Source: Collinsella stercoris DSM 13279
Lineage (GTDB): Bacteria > Actinomycetota > Coriobacteriia > Coriobacteriales > Coriobacteriaceae
DNA: 64,000 bases
Direction of reading: 5' to 3'
NCBI RefSeq assembly: GCF_020735465.1
Contig: NZ_CP085935.1
Location: 1,364,001 to 1,428,000, forward strand
Under the pieces are notes generated by a model. The model made no database searches. It saw only the letters and a list, made by a program, of their open reading frames with translations, and was not told the DNA's origin. A program made the translations under genes and the position numbers. Below, one piece after another: positions 27,398 through 36,131 of the stretch (the stretch's first letter is position 1; the number at the start of each line of letters is the position of its first letter).

Positions 27398-30036
27398 CCA
27401 ACTCAAACCAGCCCAAAGTGCAGGGCAGCGGCACTCAAGATACAAGCTCGCTGCACCTCATGTCGCTTGTCCCCGACTCCTCGTTCACCGCGACCTACCA
27501 CCTGCTGGACATGTCCCCCGAGCTGCACGATGCACTCATCGATCTGGTGGGAGACGCGCGTATGGCGCACAACATCAGCAACAGGGCGCTCGATGACCAG
27601 CTGCTGCAGTACCTAGACCAGCCGGTGCGGGTCAAGCCCGTCTCGCGCTTCCGCAATGACCGCATTCCCGGCTGGCTCACCGCGAACGCGCCCATCGACC
27701 TGCCTCGACTGTGCGCGATCCTCACCAACTGGGTTGCGAGCGTATGCCCCAAAAGTAAGTTCGGAGATGCGGATTACAGCCGTGTCGTCAATCTCATCAC
27801 GCCCAATGAGCTGGCGCGGCACACGCGCTCCGAATCCATCGCCCTTTTTGACGAGGACCGCCGCCCTGCCGGCAACCTGACCTTCACGGGGTTTTCCCTC
27901 TCCATGTCAGACAGGATCGACGGCAAGACCTGCCATCTCTCCTGCGGGCAGGACCTCAACTTCGAGCGCATCTTGAGCAGCGACGGCTCCCCTTGCGAGC
28001 TGCTCTCTCAGATTCTTTGGCACGACGGCTTCGCTTACGCCATCTGCCTCAAGCTGAGCACCCAGACGGTGCCGCCCCGCCAAGAGGCGCGCCTCAATGT
28101 GAAGGCCTCGATCCGCCGCTTTGCACAGGGGACCTGGACTTTTGGCAAGGGTCTTGAGCCGTACCTCCAAAGTGACGTCAACGCGCTTGTCCGCTGGCCC
28201 GGCTCGCGTTGGTGCCGCGTTCCCTATGGGTACGACCCAAAGGGCAAGAGCATTGACTGGAATAGGGCAAGCGCTCGCAACCTCAAGGACTTTGCCGGCG
28301 TTGAGCTGCCCGATGTGATCGACTACCTGCAGCACATGAACGACTGGACCCAACCTGGGCGCGAGCTTCAGATCCTGTCTCCGCAAGCAGTCGCGGCGAC
28401 ATGGCAGACCTCCCATAAGGTCAAAGCCGGACTGACCATCAACGACAGGGCGGAACTCTTTGAGTTCGTCGCCTCGTGCCTGGAGGGGATCGCAACCCCC
28501 TCTCCCGATCCCGTATGCGAGCGGTTCATGAACCTGATCAAGCTGCCCGACGAGAAGAAGCTCAAAACCGATGACGGGCGCGCTGCATGGGTGCTCGCCA
28601 ACAGGCATCGCCTTGCCGCCGCAACGGGCAGCCAGCGCATCGAGCTCGAGTTCATTGGCACACAGGCCGATTCCCACGAACTCGATGCCGCGCGCAGGGA
28701 GGTCATCGCATTCCTCGGGCCCGAGGGCGAGGTCGATGGAGTCAGCATCGGCATGACCACACGCACCCCGGACCAGCTCCTCACCATGCTTCCGTCCAGC
28801 TCCATCGCCGACGTGCGCGAGCGGATGAACATGGTGCTCAAGACGCTGGGCACGGTGCACGGAGGCATCCCGACCGCATGCATCGTCATCCTGCCCAACT
28901 ACTCGCTCGCCCACAAAACAAGCTCGTTTGATCCCAAGCAGGCGCTCCGCATGGGCCTTGCGCTGAGCGGGAGGTTGTCACAGTTCCTCGTCCCGAGCGT
29001 CAGCGGGAAGGCGCGCCGCGAGGACGACGAGCCCGTTGTCCATGGCGGCAAGAGCTCTCGGGGCAACAAGGCAGATGAACAGGCCGACACCTTCGGCTAT
29101 CGAGTGACGGGTGCCGTGCGCGACCTCATGCGCCAGCTCGGATTCATATACCAGTTCAAAGACGCACCCGCCCTCAAGTCCTCGGCGCCCCTCTATGGCA
29201 TCCACCTCACCGCCCTGCAAAAGACGCAGAATTGGGGAAAGGAGGCGCTCATCGCCACGCGGGTCAACTACAAAAGCGGCAGGACCGATGCGCTTCTTCC
29301 GCAGGTCAGCATGGACTGGATTCCCTATTGGAAGGCTCAGCTGGAGCTTGCACGCATGACCAGCCCCATGAACGCCAGCGCTCCCTCCCGCGCCGACGGC
29401 TTCATGCTCAAGCGACTGATTGACAGGTTGAGATACGAAGCGCCCCAGGATGCGCTCTTGCTCGTCCACTCGTACGGTCTCATCCGCACGAAACCCTGGT
29501 GGCCGGGCATCTCAGACGGAGGCCTTGCCAAGGGCGCGCTGCGCTATGGTCCCACCTGCACTCCCGACAAGCGAAAGGTGCCCATCCCGGACCACGTGTT
29601 CAACTGCGATGGCACGCAGCTGAACATCCTGCGCATTCGGCTTGGCGAAGGGGGCGAGGTGCCCGACTACTACACCGATCTCGCCTCAAAGAACACGGGC
29701 GATGGCGCCCGGGCACCCAAGCGGTCCCAAAAGCAGGGCATTTTCAAGGCGGACGGATACCTGCTCGCGCTTGCGCCCAGGCCGGGTGACCCGCAGTACC
29801 TCAACGCGATGTGCGGCTCAAGCGTCGTGCGCCCCAACGTGCTCGCCCATGCAAAGTCCCTGAGTGAATACGTGCTGCTCACCAGCGATGACGAGGACCT
29901 CGCGCTCGAATGCGTTCGCCGCGCCGAGGCGAGTCGCGGGAATATGGTGCAGCTGCTCAAGAGCGACATGAAGGTGAACCTTCCCGCGCCGCTTCATCTG
30001 GCGGAGAAGATGGAGGAGTATCTCTGGGGTCGTTAA
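27394..30036 (+). CDS. pPIWI-RE family (Argonaute-like) protein
   Basis: 880 residues, ATG 27394 in an ATGA overlap with the helicase. The overall pattern fits pPIWI-RE: an N-terminal half with beta-rich segments (pPIWI_RE_X-like), then an RNase H-fold C-terminal half. Key places: the MID-like stretch with TACIVILPNYSLAHK (about 490-505); LNILRIRLGEGGEVPDYYT near residue 744, holding the family's conserved Arg; and LAEKMEEYLWGR at the very end, holding the conserved Glu. The family was predicted computationally to use a nucleic-acid guide against invading replicons, together with a REase and a DinG-like helicase, exactly the two genes just upstream. Catalytic competence cannot be judged here. 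Confidence 0.8.
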   Translation: MTNSNQPKVQGSGTQDTSSLHLMSLVPDSSFTATYHLLDMSPELHDALIDLVGDARMAHNISNRALDDQLLQYLDQPVRVKPVSRFRNDRIPGWLTANAPIDLPRLCAILTNWVASVCPKSKFGDADYSRVVNLITPNELARHTRSESIALFDEDRRPAGNLTFTGFSLSMSDRIDGKTCHLSCGQDLNFERILSSDGSPCELLSQILWHDGFAYAICLKLSTQTVPPRQEARLNVKASIRRFAQGTWTFGKGLEPYLQSDVNALVRWPGSRWCRVPYGYDPKGKSIDWNRASARNLKDFAGVELPDVIDYLQHMNDWTQPGRELQILSPQAVAATWQTSHKVKAGLTINDRAELFEFVASCLEGIATPSPDPVCERFMNLIKLPDEKKLKTDDGRAAWVLANRHRLAAATGSQRIELEFIGTQADSHELDAARREVIAFLGPEGEVDGVSIGMTTRTPDQLLTMLPSSSIADVRERMNMVLKTLGTVHGGIPTACIVILPNYSLAHKTSSFDPKQALRMGLALSGRLSQFLVPSVSGKARREDDEPVVHGGKSSRGNKADEQADTFGYRVTGAVRDLMRQLGFIYQFKDAPALKSSAPLYGIHLTALQKTQNWGKEALIATRVNYKSGRTDALLPQVSMDWIPYWKAQLELARMTSPMNASAPSRADGFMLKRLIDRLRYEAPQDALLLVHSYGLIRTKPWWPGISDGGLAKGALRYGPTCTPDKRKVPIPDHVFNCDGTQLNILRIRLGEGGEVPDYYTDLASKNTGDGARAPKRSQKQGIFKADGYLLALAPRPGDPQYLNAMCGSSVVRPNVLAHAKSLSEYVLLTSDDEDLALECVRRAEASRGNMVQLLKSDMKVNLPAPLHLAEKMEEYLWGR

Positions 30037-30096
30037 CGACAATCGCGACGAGCTGTCAACAGGGCACCCACCGAACTCCGCATGGCCACAGAGACG

Positions 30097-31044
30097 TCAT
30101 GACTCCGCCGGCGCGCGACCGCCCAGCGCGTCATGCGGCATGACGTTCCATGCGGCCATCCAGACGCCCAGGATCTCGTCGAGGTCTTCCACCGTACTCA
30201 CGCGCGTCTCCTCCAAATCCCCGAGGGAGCGCTTCATCAGCTCGGTGGGCATGATCTTCCCATCCTCATGGGCAATGTCGAACACGACGCTCTCCCATGT
30301 CGCCTTGAGGGCGAAACGGTCCGCGAGCTCGCGGTACCGATCCGCCAGCTGGACGCGGAAATCGGCGAGCTGCTCTGGATCTTCGAAGTCCACGTCGGGG
30401 AACTGCGCCTCGAGCGATCCACTCACCACGCCCCCACGGGGCCCGTACGTCTGGCGCACCAGCTCCAGGAACGAAGGTCGCTCTCCACCTTCTTCCCTAA
30501 GAACCTCTTTCATATGGTCCGCCATAACAACCGGATAGAAGGCGACCACGTTACCCGGAAAGAACCATGCACCGCCCGACTTTGTAAGGCGTGCCACGAT
30601 GACCCCGCATGGCCCCTGCTCGCCCTCGCGGAAAAGCCCTTCAGAAAGCGAGTAGTCACGCACCCAAAACATCTCGCCCGTGTAAACATCCAGCAGCTCG
30701 AGGCGATGCGCGGCAATATCGACATGTTCGACGGAAAACATGCTGCTGAATTGATTATTCACCGCCTCGCGAAGCTTGCTCAGATAGCCGTTTCCGCGTC
30801 GGTCGGGATTCTCCTCGCAGTACAGCTCGATACCAGAGAGTCCGCCCTCCAAAGGCTTGTCGAAGATGGCCCGCTCCAACGCTAGCTCATGGAGACGCTC
30901 GACATGCTCATATGACAGCTCATCGAAATCAGGCTCGACGTGAGCGATGAACTCCTGGTACGCCGCCCCCGCGAAGCCGGGGTAACGACGCTTGAGAAAG
31001 CTAATCACGCGGCCAAACTCGACACCTGGTGCTTGCGAGGACAT
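30097..31044 (-). CDS. Uncharacterised 315-aa protein
   Basis: ATG 31044 with AGGAG seven bases upstream is chosen over the ORF start at 31200, whose extra 52 residues are unconvincing. The protein is soluble and has no signal peptide. A central segment (LLDVYTGEMFWVRDYSLSEG, then GVIVARLTKSGGAWFFPGNV) is beta-rich and resembles domains that ride on SEC-C/plasmid-type proteins, but I cannot name a family. It ends 60 bases from the pPIWI-RE gene, convergent with it, and probably marks the island border. Confidence 0.6.
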   Translation of the reverse strand: MSSQAPGVEFGRVISFLKRRYPGFAGAAYQEFIAHVEPDFDELSYEHVERLHELALERAIFDKPLEGGLSGIELYCEENPDRRGNGYLSKLREAVNNQFSSMFSVEHVDIAAHRLELLDVYTGEMFWVRDYSLSEGLFREGEQGPCGVIVARLTKSGGAWFFPGNVVAFYPVVMADHMKEVLREEGGERPSFLELVRQTYGPRGGVVSGSLEAQFPDVDFEDPEQLADFRVQLADRYRELADRFALKATWESVVFDIAHEDGKIMPTELMKRSLGDLEETRVSTVEDLDEILGVWMAAWNVMPHDALGGRAPAES

Positions 31045-31526
31045 ACGAGCTCCTAACTGGGCGCATTTCGGTGGCACCCAAAGCCAAGCCGGAGGCATGC
31101 GGACAAACGAGGGCGGGAAACAAGCGTCCGCGGAAGGTAAAATACATACCGTGCGGGCGTTATCAGATTCAATTTTTGCAAGCGCCGAGCCCGGTGTCAA
31201 CGACCTGCGCAGGACGGTTTGCTCGTGACGTGGATATGTCCCGGTATGAGGGCATATCTTCCCAATCCGCTGGCTTATGCCCCCATAATCGTCAGTTTAA
31301 GACACTTATTTTTTCGATTTTGCAAAAGTTGGTTTCTTAACCCTCACTCCCGAGTTGGCGAGCAGGTTGGAGCTTCGTTGTTGGCGCGATCGCTTCGTGC
31401 GCATCCGATAGGCCTGTTTAACAAAAGGCCTATCGGATGCGACTGGCCGCCCATACGGCGACGGCGTTTCCCGTGCGGGAGCGAGCGGCCCCGCGTGCCC
31501 TATCGCGCGATATCCCCGCATGACGC
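31045..31526. other. Intergenic stretch without a recognised gene
   Basis: No convincing frame with a ribosome site. It contains the hairpin-prone pair GCATCCGATAGGCCTGTT / AACAAAAGGCCTATCGGATGC (about 31401-31441), an inverted repeat around CGATAGGCCT / AGGCCTATCGG that could be a terminator for leftward or rightward transcripts. Confidence 0.5.
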
Positions 31527-31733
31527 TCAGAACACCTGCTCGCCGAGCAGCCACCTCGCGAGGTCCAGCACGAGAACGCCCTCCCGGGTATAGGGCTCAT
31601 GCCTCGTGCGAGCGATGAGAATTCGGAGGCTGTTGGCGCACGAGACAACCCAGCAGCCCATGCCGGAATCGAATGGAACGACGGGATGTCCCCACGCCCC
31701 GACATCGTGCTTCACCCTGAGATCGATGAGCAT
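31527..31733 (-). CDS. Small conserved-looking protein (68 aa)
   Basis: ATG 31733 has GGGAGG seven bases upstream. The product (MLIDLRVKHDVGAWGHPVVP at the start, LDLARWLLGEQVF at the end) is compact and mixed alpha/beta with two Cys. It stands alone, 51 bases after the VOC gene on the same strand. No family recognised. Confidence 0.5.
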   Translation of the reverse strand: MLIDLRVKHDVGAWGHPVVPFDSGMGCWVVSCANSLRILIARTRHEPYTREGVLVLDLARWLLGEQVF

Positions 31734-31784
31734 GAGAAAACCTCCCATTTCCCAGGCACCGAGAAATGGTAGGCAGTTCGCCTA

Positions 31785-32243
31785 TTAATCGTCCAGTGGC
31801 TGCATGATCTCTAGGATGATCCCATCAGGATCGCGGAAATAGAAAGCACGGCTGCGGCCAAAGCCATCGTGGCGAAAATCGAACTCCTGTGGCGAGGAGA
31901 GGCACTCCACGCCCTGCTCCATCAGCTTTTGATACACCGCGTCGGCGTCGTCGGCGTAAAAGCAAAGCTCCGAGATGGAGGTGGTGAAGAGGTCGGCTGC
32001 TTTGTGGGCAACCTCGTCGCCGACGAACTGGATCAGCTCCACGGGCGGCATATTCAGCTGGTCCGACCCGTTCAGGTACGCGACACGAGCCCTGCAGTTT
32101 CCCCGTTGGAACATCGCCTCGGTCTCTCCGCCTTCCATCAACAGCTCGCCCTCGTAGCGAAGCCCCAAGATGTCGCGGTAAAAAGCTACCGAACGATCCA
32201 AGTCGCTGACAGTCAACCCGACGTGATAAACCTGCCCAATCAT
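31785..32243 (-). CDS. VOC (glyoxalase/bleomycin-resistance) superfamily protein
   Basis: 152 residues from ATG 32243 (AGGAGGAAGAA upstream; an ORF start 13 codons earlier is not supported). The first half-module begins VYHVGLTVSDLDRSVAFYRD, whose His is the usual first metal ligand. The second half contains ISELCFYADDADAVYQKL and ends FYFRDPDGIILEIMQP, with the usual final Glu ligand. This is the two beta-alpha-beta-beta-beta unit fold of glyoxalase I-like enzymes. The substrate cannot be told. The gene is monocistronic or paired with the 68-aa gene. Confidence 0.9.
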   Translation of the reverse strand: MIGQVYHVGLTVSDLDRSVAFYRDILGLRYEGELLMEGGETEAMFQRGNCRARVAYLNGSDQLNMPPVELIQFVGDEVAHKAADLFTTSISELCFYADDADAVYQKLMEQGVECLSSPQEFDFRHDGFGRSRAFYFRDPDGIILEIMQPLDD

Positions 32244-32480
32244 TTCTTCCTCCTGCCTGGATTTTTTGCCCGATTTTATCAAGGGGCAGAATGAACGGTC
32301 AAAACCTCGTCGGCGTTACTTTGATGGAGGCTGCACCCTACCAGCTGGTTGCGACCATTCCGGAATCAATGCCCGCAGCATAGCGCACTTGGGCTGACAT
32401 GCTGGATTGGCTCGTTGGCCGCAAGCATGAATCGAGCGGAGAGCCAGACAGAGGACCGCTGTTCACAAGGAGGGGGCGGA
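32244..32480. other. Intergenic stretch, no gene seen
   Basis: It holds the VOC gene ribosome site at the left edge and then degenerate sequence leading into an IstB fragment. No promoter or repeat stands out. Confidence 0.5.
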
Positions 32481-32700
32481 CCTGCCGTTCCAGCTGGTGT
32501 CGAGGCGCTACGAGAGGAGGTCGACCATAGTGACCACGAACGTCGGGATAGGCGCGTGGGCGAAGGTGTTCGGGGACCCGGTGGTGGCGAGTGCCATCGC
32601 CGACCGCCTGTGCCACCACTGCACGGTGCTGAAGATCACCGGGAGGTCCTACCGCACTAAGGGCCTCGCGCCGGACCGGGACGCCGGAAACGGCGCCTGA
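32481..32700 (+). pseudogene. Fragment of an IS21-family IstB helper gene
   Basis: The frame reads FQLVSRRYERRSTIVTTN, then WAKVFGDPVVASAIADRLCHH and LKITGRSYRTK. That is the C-terminal third of an IstB ATPase (sensor 1 TTN, then the AIxDRLxHH stretch). The Walker A and B regions are missing upstream and no IstA is attached. It is not a piece of the intact IS21 at 51572-54105, whose IstB has different residues here (LEFARWGAVFGDGQMAAAVI). Confidence 0.75.
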
Positions 32701-32778
32701 CGTCGGCGGAAACGGCGGGGATGCGTTGGCGCGATCGGCGCGATTGCGTTGGTGGAATCGGTGAAAGACGGATTGACA

Positions 32779-32880
32779 TTAACAAAGCGGCGCATCCCCA
32801 GTGATCACCTTGATGCCCCGGGTGCCCTCGAGCGCCCAAAGCCGCTCCATATACGTATTGCGGTCTACCCAAGCCACCAT
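32779..32880 (-). pseudogene. Truncated start of a DUF4143-type AAA ATPase gene
   Basis: From ATG 32880 (GAAGGAG upstream) the frame reads RNTYMERLWALEGTRGIKVI, the opening of DUF4143-family ATPases, which normally continue TGxRRCGKSTL. Here it changes to GDAPLC and a stop at 32779, so only about 28 native codons remain. The promoter-side inverted repeat survives at 32887-32935. It is the second ATPase-family relic in the window, next to an IstB relic. Confidence 0.65.
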
Positions 32881-32886
32881 CAGCTC

Positions 32887-32935
32887 CTTCTCGATTTCGA
32901 AACTCGAATATATCTAAAGTTTCGAAACCGAGAAG
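32887..32935 (-). promoter_or_regulatory. 18-bp inverted repeat around a TATA-like core, operator of the truncated ATPase gene
   Basis: CTTCTCGATTTCGAAACT (32887-32904) and AGTTTCGAAACCGAGAAG (32918-32935) are inverted copies with one mismatch. The 13 bases between contain AATATAT. It ends seven bases from the ATPase ATG and resembles in layout the palindrome before the DUF234-type ATPase gene at 3128. Confidence 0.7.
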
Positions 32936-33089
32936 GCAACATGCGCAAGGGCGCGTCCGCGCGCAAGCAAGATCCTGTTCTCAACGCCGCCCGTCGAAAG
33001 GGAACACTCCGCTCCCGGCGGGAAAGCCGTCGCGTTGCCAGTTCCGCCTCTTCGATTCCGGCAGGCACCCGGGATTGGGGCGCCCTTGA

Positions 33090-34085
33090 TCAGCTTAGCC
33101 CGTTGATGGTCTCCTCGAGCTCCGCCATGTAGGCGACTATCTCATCGATGCTCGGGTAGCTGCCGAACAGCATCGGCCTCATCGAAGCGTAATCGGCCGC
33201 CAACTCGTCGAGCCTGTCCTTTGGAGGGGCGAGCCTGAGCGTGCCGGGCCTCGCGTCGGCCAGCTTGGCCCACGGCGTGCGATAGAACTTCTCTTTGAAC
33301 CTGACCACCTGTTCGAGAAGGCCAGGCTGCGCTACGGCGCGGCCGAGCACGAACGAGTGGCCAAGGCGGTACATGTCGTAGTAATGGCGGGAGTAGCGCC
33401 TGGGCATAGCCTTGCCCTCGGGCCTGTTGGCCTCCTGGTGCAGGATGGTGGCTTTCTCCCAGAACGTGCGCTCGGGACTCGCGGTGCGCACCGTGGTCGA
33501 CAGCTCGGGTCCGAACGGAACCACGTCCGCCGCGTACGGGGTTATCGCCGCCTCCTCGGAGGACGACAATGCCGCCATAGGTCCTATCTCCAGCTTGATG
33601 GTGTCGAGTGTGCCCGCTGACTCGTAGGAGCGCGGGTAGTCGAAGTACACAGTCTCCTCCTCAGCCCCGCACCTAACGGACGCTTCGGTGCCGAGGGACT
33701 CGGAGAGCGTAGCCCTGAGCTTCGGGACGAAGGCATCGGCCAGGAAGGCGTTCGTGCGCTCGATGCTGTCGGCCTTGAACCGCTCCTGCGCCGAGTTGCT
33801 GCGCGGCTCCCACGGTTCGTCCTTGCCGTAGCCCAGGAGCCGCCAATCGAGTATGAGGTCGATGTCCTCCGAGAAGCGCTCGATGAGCCCGAAAGCCTTC
33901 GACAGGCTCGTACCGCCCTTGAACACCATGGACTCGGCGAAGCCGCTTCTGTGGAAAAGGTGGTCCAAGGTGTAGCACACCCAGAAGTCCTTCTCGACGA
34001 CGGCCGGCGCAAGCGCCATCCTCCGCGCGGCGGCCTCGAAGACCAGCCTGCGCTCGTCGGTCGAGGCCCTAGCGATCCTGTCCAT
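33090..34085 (-). CDS. abiEii: AbiEii nucleotidyltransferase toxin
   Basis: 331 residues from ATG 34085 with GGGAGG upstream; the longer ORF to 34562 merely reads the AbiEi gene out of frame. The motif FKGGTSLSKAFGLI with ERFSEDIDLIL (about 45-70) is the nucleotidyltransferase active site: G-G-S/T-S followed by D-x-D. Then YYDMYRLGHS lies near residue 225. AbiEii toxins stall growth of infected cells, and homologues transfer nucleotides to tRNA or other targets. It overlaps the AbiEi gene by 17 bases, the usual antitoxin-first order. The family is firm; the target is unknown. Confidence 0.92.
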   Translation of the reverse strand: MDRIARASTDERRLVFEAAARRMALAPAVVEKDFWVCYTLDHLFHRSGFAESMVFKGGTSLSKAFGLIERFSEDIDLILDWRLLGYGKDEPWEPRSNSAQERFKADSIERTNAFLADAFVPKLRATLSESLGTEASVRCGAEEETVYFDYPRSYESAGTLDTIKLEIGPMAALSSSEEAAITPYAADVVPFGPELSTTVRTASPERTFWEKATILHQEANRPEGKAMPRRYSRHYYDMYRLGHSFVLGRAVAQPGLLEQVVRFKEKFYRTPWAKLADARPGTLRLAPPKDRLDELAADYASMRPMLFGSYPSIDEIVAYMAELEETINGLS

Positions 34086-34686
34086 GCTTCGCCTCCCATA
34101 TCTTCTTCGCGGCGTCGGCAACCCAGGAGGTGAGCCCCGCCGACTCTTCCAGGAACGCGCCGGCCTGCTCTTCCGTGAGGTTGCGCGCGAGCGTTCCGAT
34201 TTCCTCGTCGCCCACGTTCTCGCGTCCGAGCGCCTTGAGGGCCTGCACGATGGTGCAGGTGATCTGCGAGCAGTCGAGCAGGTCGCGGTTGGCGCGGTGC
34301 CGGAGCTCGATATCGTACGGCCCGTACTCGTAGCGCTTGTACGGGCCGCTGCTGACGTAGACGAGCTTAGCGGGCACCTGCGTGTCGAGGCCCAGCGCAT
34401 TGAGCGCCGCGTCGCCGGACGGTGCGACGATCCACTTGTTGGCACGGGCGACGGCGCGCACGACCTCGTCGGCGCTGGCCGGCACCTCGGTGCCCATGAG
34501 CGCGCTGCGCTCCGGCGCGTAGTAGACGCCGCGGATGGCGCGGGCGATCCCTCCCTTTGCATGCAAGCGCCCGAGCGCGTTGGCAGTGTTGCGTCGGCCT
34601 GCGACGTCGGAGAAGTCGGCGGCTGTGAAGGCCCTGCCGGCGCCGAAGCTCTCTATGCGCTTAGCGATGGCCTCTGCTTCTGTCAT
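34069..34686 (-). CDS. abiEi: AbiEi-type antitoxin/repressor
   Basis: 205 residues from ATG 34686 (AGGAGG upstream). The N-terminal winged HTH (FTAADFSDVAGRRNTANALG, then GGIARAIRGVYYAP) is the DNA-binding part of the AbiEi / DUF6088 group. The C-terminal 110 residues (RYEYGPYDIELRHRANRDLL...) form the antitoxin domain. These proteins repress their own promoter by binding inverted repeats and prevent AbiEii toxicity. The inverted repeat at 34700-34733 sits in the right place. Confidence 0.9.
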   Translation of the reverse strand: MTEAEAIAKRIESFGAGRAFTAADFSDVAGRRNTANALGRLHAKGGIARAIRGVYYAPERSALMGTEVPASADEVVRAVARANKWIVAPSGDAALNALGLDTQVPAKLVYVSSGPYKRYEYGPYDIELRHRANRDLLDCSQITCTIVQALKALGRENVGDEEIGTLARNLTEEQAGAFLEESAGLTSWVADAAKKIWEAKHGQDR

Positions 34687-34699
34687 AGCGCTCCTCCTT

Positions 34700-34733
34700 T
34701 TTGATGAAAATAGTATATATCTTTTTCATCAAA
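34700..34733 (-). promoter_or_regulatory. AbiE operator/promoter
   Basis: TTTGATGAAAA (34700-34710) and TTTTCATCAAA (34723-34733) are perfect inverted copies around TAGTATATATCT, which contains a -10-like TATACT on the minus strand. The site ends 14 bases before the antitoxin ATG, as expected for an autorepression site. Confidence 0.8.
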
Positions 34734-35226
34734 CTGCCTTTGATTGTCTTCGTCGCCCGCGCATCGCACCTGCGGTCCCTCGCCGCGCCGGCGCGCGCGT
34801 GCGCACGAAAGCGGTTGCGCCTCCCAATCGCGGCCTGGGATTAGCACCGAGACATCCCGAAGAAATCGTCGCTGGGCCCTTTCTCGCGCGTTGCACACTT
34901 TCCGGGCGGCGGGGCCTCGACGATCAGATTGTCCGCTTGCTATCAATCCTGTCATCGCCAGGTCAATATGCGTTGAATCGATGCAGCAGGCGCATAAAAG
35001 CAAATGAAGGCCAAAGACGCCCATTCAAGATCAGCCGCACGCAGGCGGGTATCGAAAGGAGGCATTGCCCTCCTAGAATGTCCTCTCTTCCCGCATGAAC
35101 TCGGGGATGTTGGCATGAATGATGCCATCCCTTTGCTGAATGGGGTCACTTCACGTCAACAGATACTTGGGATAGCTGTCCTTAATCAGAGTGAAAGGCC
35201 GGTATATCAAATTAGAGGTTTATTGA
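34734..35226. other. Intergenic stretch (about 490 bases), no gene supported
   Basis: Several short frames exist but none has both a good ribosome site and protein-like composition; 35004-35252 (82 codons) is the best and remains unconvincing. AGGAGG...CCTCCT at about 35058-35076 forms a small hairpin. The strong terminator at 35227 implies that something here is transcribed rightward, possibly a small RNA. Confidence 0.4.
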
Positions 35227-35275
35227 GAGGCTTCGTGAGTTCGTGTGGGTAGGGATCACGAAGCCTCCTTTTTTC
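35227..35275 (+). terminator. Strong rho-independent terminator
   Basis: GAGGCTTCGTGA (35227-35238) pairs with TCACGAAGCCTC (35256-35267), followed by CTTTTTT. It points rightward, yet no gene precedes it, so it may end an unannotated small transcript or be left over from a deleted gene. Confidence 0.8.
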
Positions 35276-35293
35276 TTATCCAGGAAAACTTGC

Positions 35294-36031
35294 TTATGGG
35301 CGACCCTCGAGCGCCTCGAGATAGACCTCGGGATGCCACAAGCTCGCCTCGCCGTGCCGCCAGCCAGGGCGCTCGACGAGCGTGCTGTCCGGCATGGCCT
35401 TAGCCAGGGCGCGCGCCGAGCGCACCATGATGCGGGGCTCCTTCCCGCCGACGAGGATGGTGGCCCGCGCCCCGCAGCCCGCGAGCTCGGGCTTCAGCCG
35501 GTAGGAGCTGTTCGCCCGCATGAAGGCGATCATGTCCCGTTTTGATATGGCGCAGCTGTCACGGTAGTAGGGCTCGTAGAGCTCCTCGGGGAGGTGGAGG
35601 CTCGCGAACTGCGCCCGCGTGAACCAGGGACGCCGCACGAGCGGGTAGCTCAGGGCGACGGCGGGCGCGACGAGGGCGCGGGCAGCACGCATGGGGAGCA
35701 CAAGCGCGCTCTCGATGACAGCGCGCTCCGCGATCCTCGGCCGCCGCGCAAGGGCCTCGAGAGCGACCTGCGCCCCAAGGGAGACGCCGCCGAGCGCGTC
35801 GACGTGCCCACCGAGCTCGCGGTCGATGAGGGCAACGAGCTCGGAGGCATTGTCCTCAATCGAGGTGAACGGGCGGTCCGAGCCAGCGTGTCCGTCGAGC
35901 ACGGGGAGCACGACACGGTACCCATTGGCGGCGAGCAGGTCGGCGACTGCCCGGTAGTTCCACCACGAGAGGCCGCCCCCGTGCAGGAGCACCGCCGTCC
36001 GCAGGCCCGAGCCGAGCGTGTGAGTGACCAT
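35294..36031 (-). CDS. Alpha/beta-fold hydrolase
   Basis: 245 residues from ATG 36031 with AAAGGA upstream. AVLLHGGGLSWWNYRAVADL (residues 12-31) is the oxyanion-hole HG loop. GGVSLGAQVALEAL (about 80) is the nucleophile elbow G-x-S-x-G. An Asp near RATILVGGKEPR is less clear, and RPGWRHGEASLWHPE carries the His. No signal peptide, so it is cytosolic. The substrate is unknown; these enzymes act on esters or peptides. It is monocistronic, ending 19 bases from the terminator above. Confidence 0.88.
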   Translation of the reverse strand: MVTHTLGSGLRTAVLLHGGGLSWWNYRAVADLLAANGYRVVLPVLDGHAGSDRPFTSIEDNASELVALIDRELGGHVDALGGVSLGAQVALEALARRPRIAERAVIESALVLPMRAARALVAPAVALSYPLVRRPWFTRAQFASLHLPEELYEPYYRDSCAISKRDMIAFMRANSSYRLKPELAGCGARATILVGGKEPRIMVRSARALAKAMPDSTLVERPGWRHGEASLWHPEVYLEALEGRP

Positions 36032-36131
36032 CTTGATCCTTTCGACGGGGACATTGCCCGGCCGCGCCGTTGGAGGCTCCCGCGAGCCTGGACCGACGCA
36101 TGAGCGCACGGCTCTTCTCGTCCCGTGCGCT

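Noticed and set aside
21315..30036. Complete Wadjet (JetABCD) system
   Set aside because: Only a JetD-like gene is present; there is no condensin-like JetA/B/C, and the partners fit pPIWI-RE instead.
31045..31200. Upstream 52 codons of the 30097-31200 frame
   Set aside because: ATG 31044 has AGGAG at the right spacing; the extension overlaps promoter-like AT-rich DNA and has no ribosome site.
32941..33132. 63-codon plus-strand frame after the inverted-repeat operator
   Set aside because: Arg/Ser/Ala-rich, no ribosome site, overlaps the end of AbiEii; the operator fits the minus-strand ATPase relic better.
34086..34562. N-terminal extension of the AbiEii frame
   Set aside because: It reads the AbiEi gene out of frame; the ATG at 34085 has GGGAGG and starts at the family's natural N-terminus.
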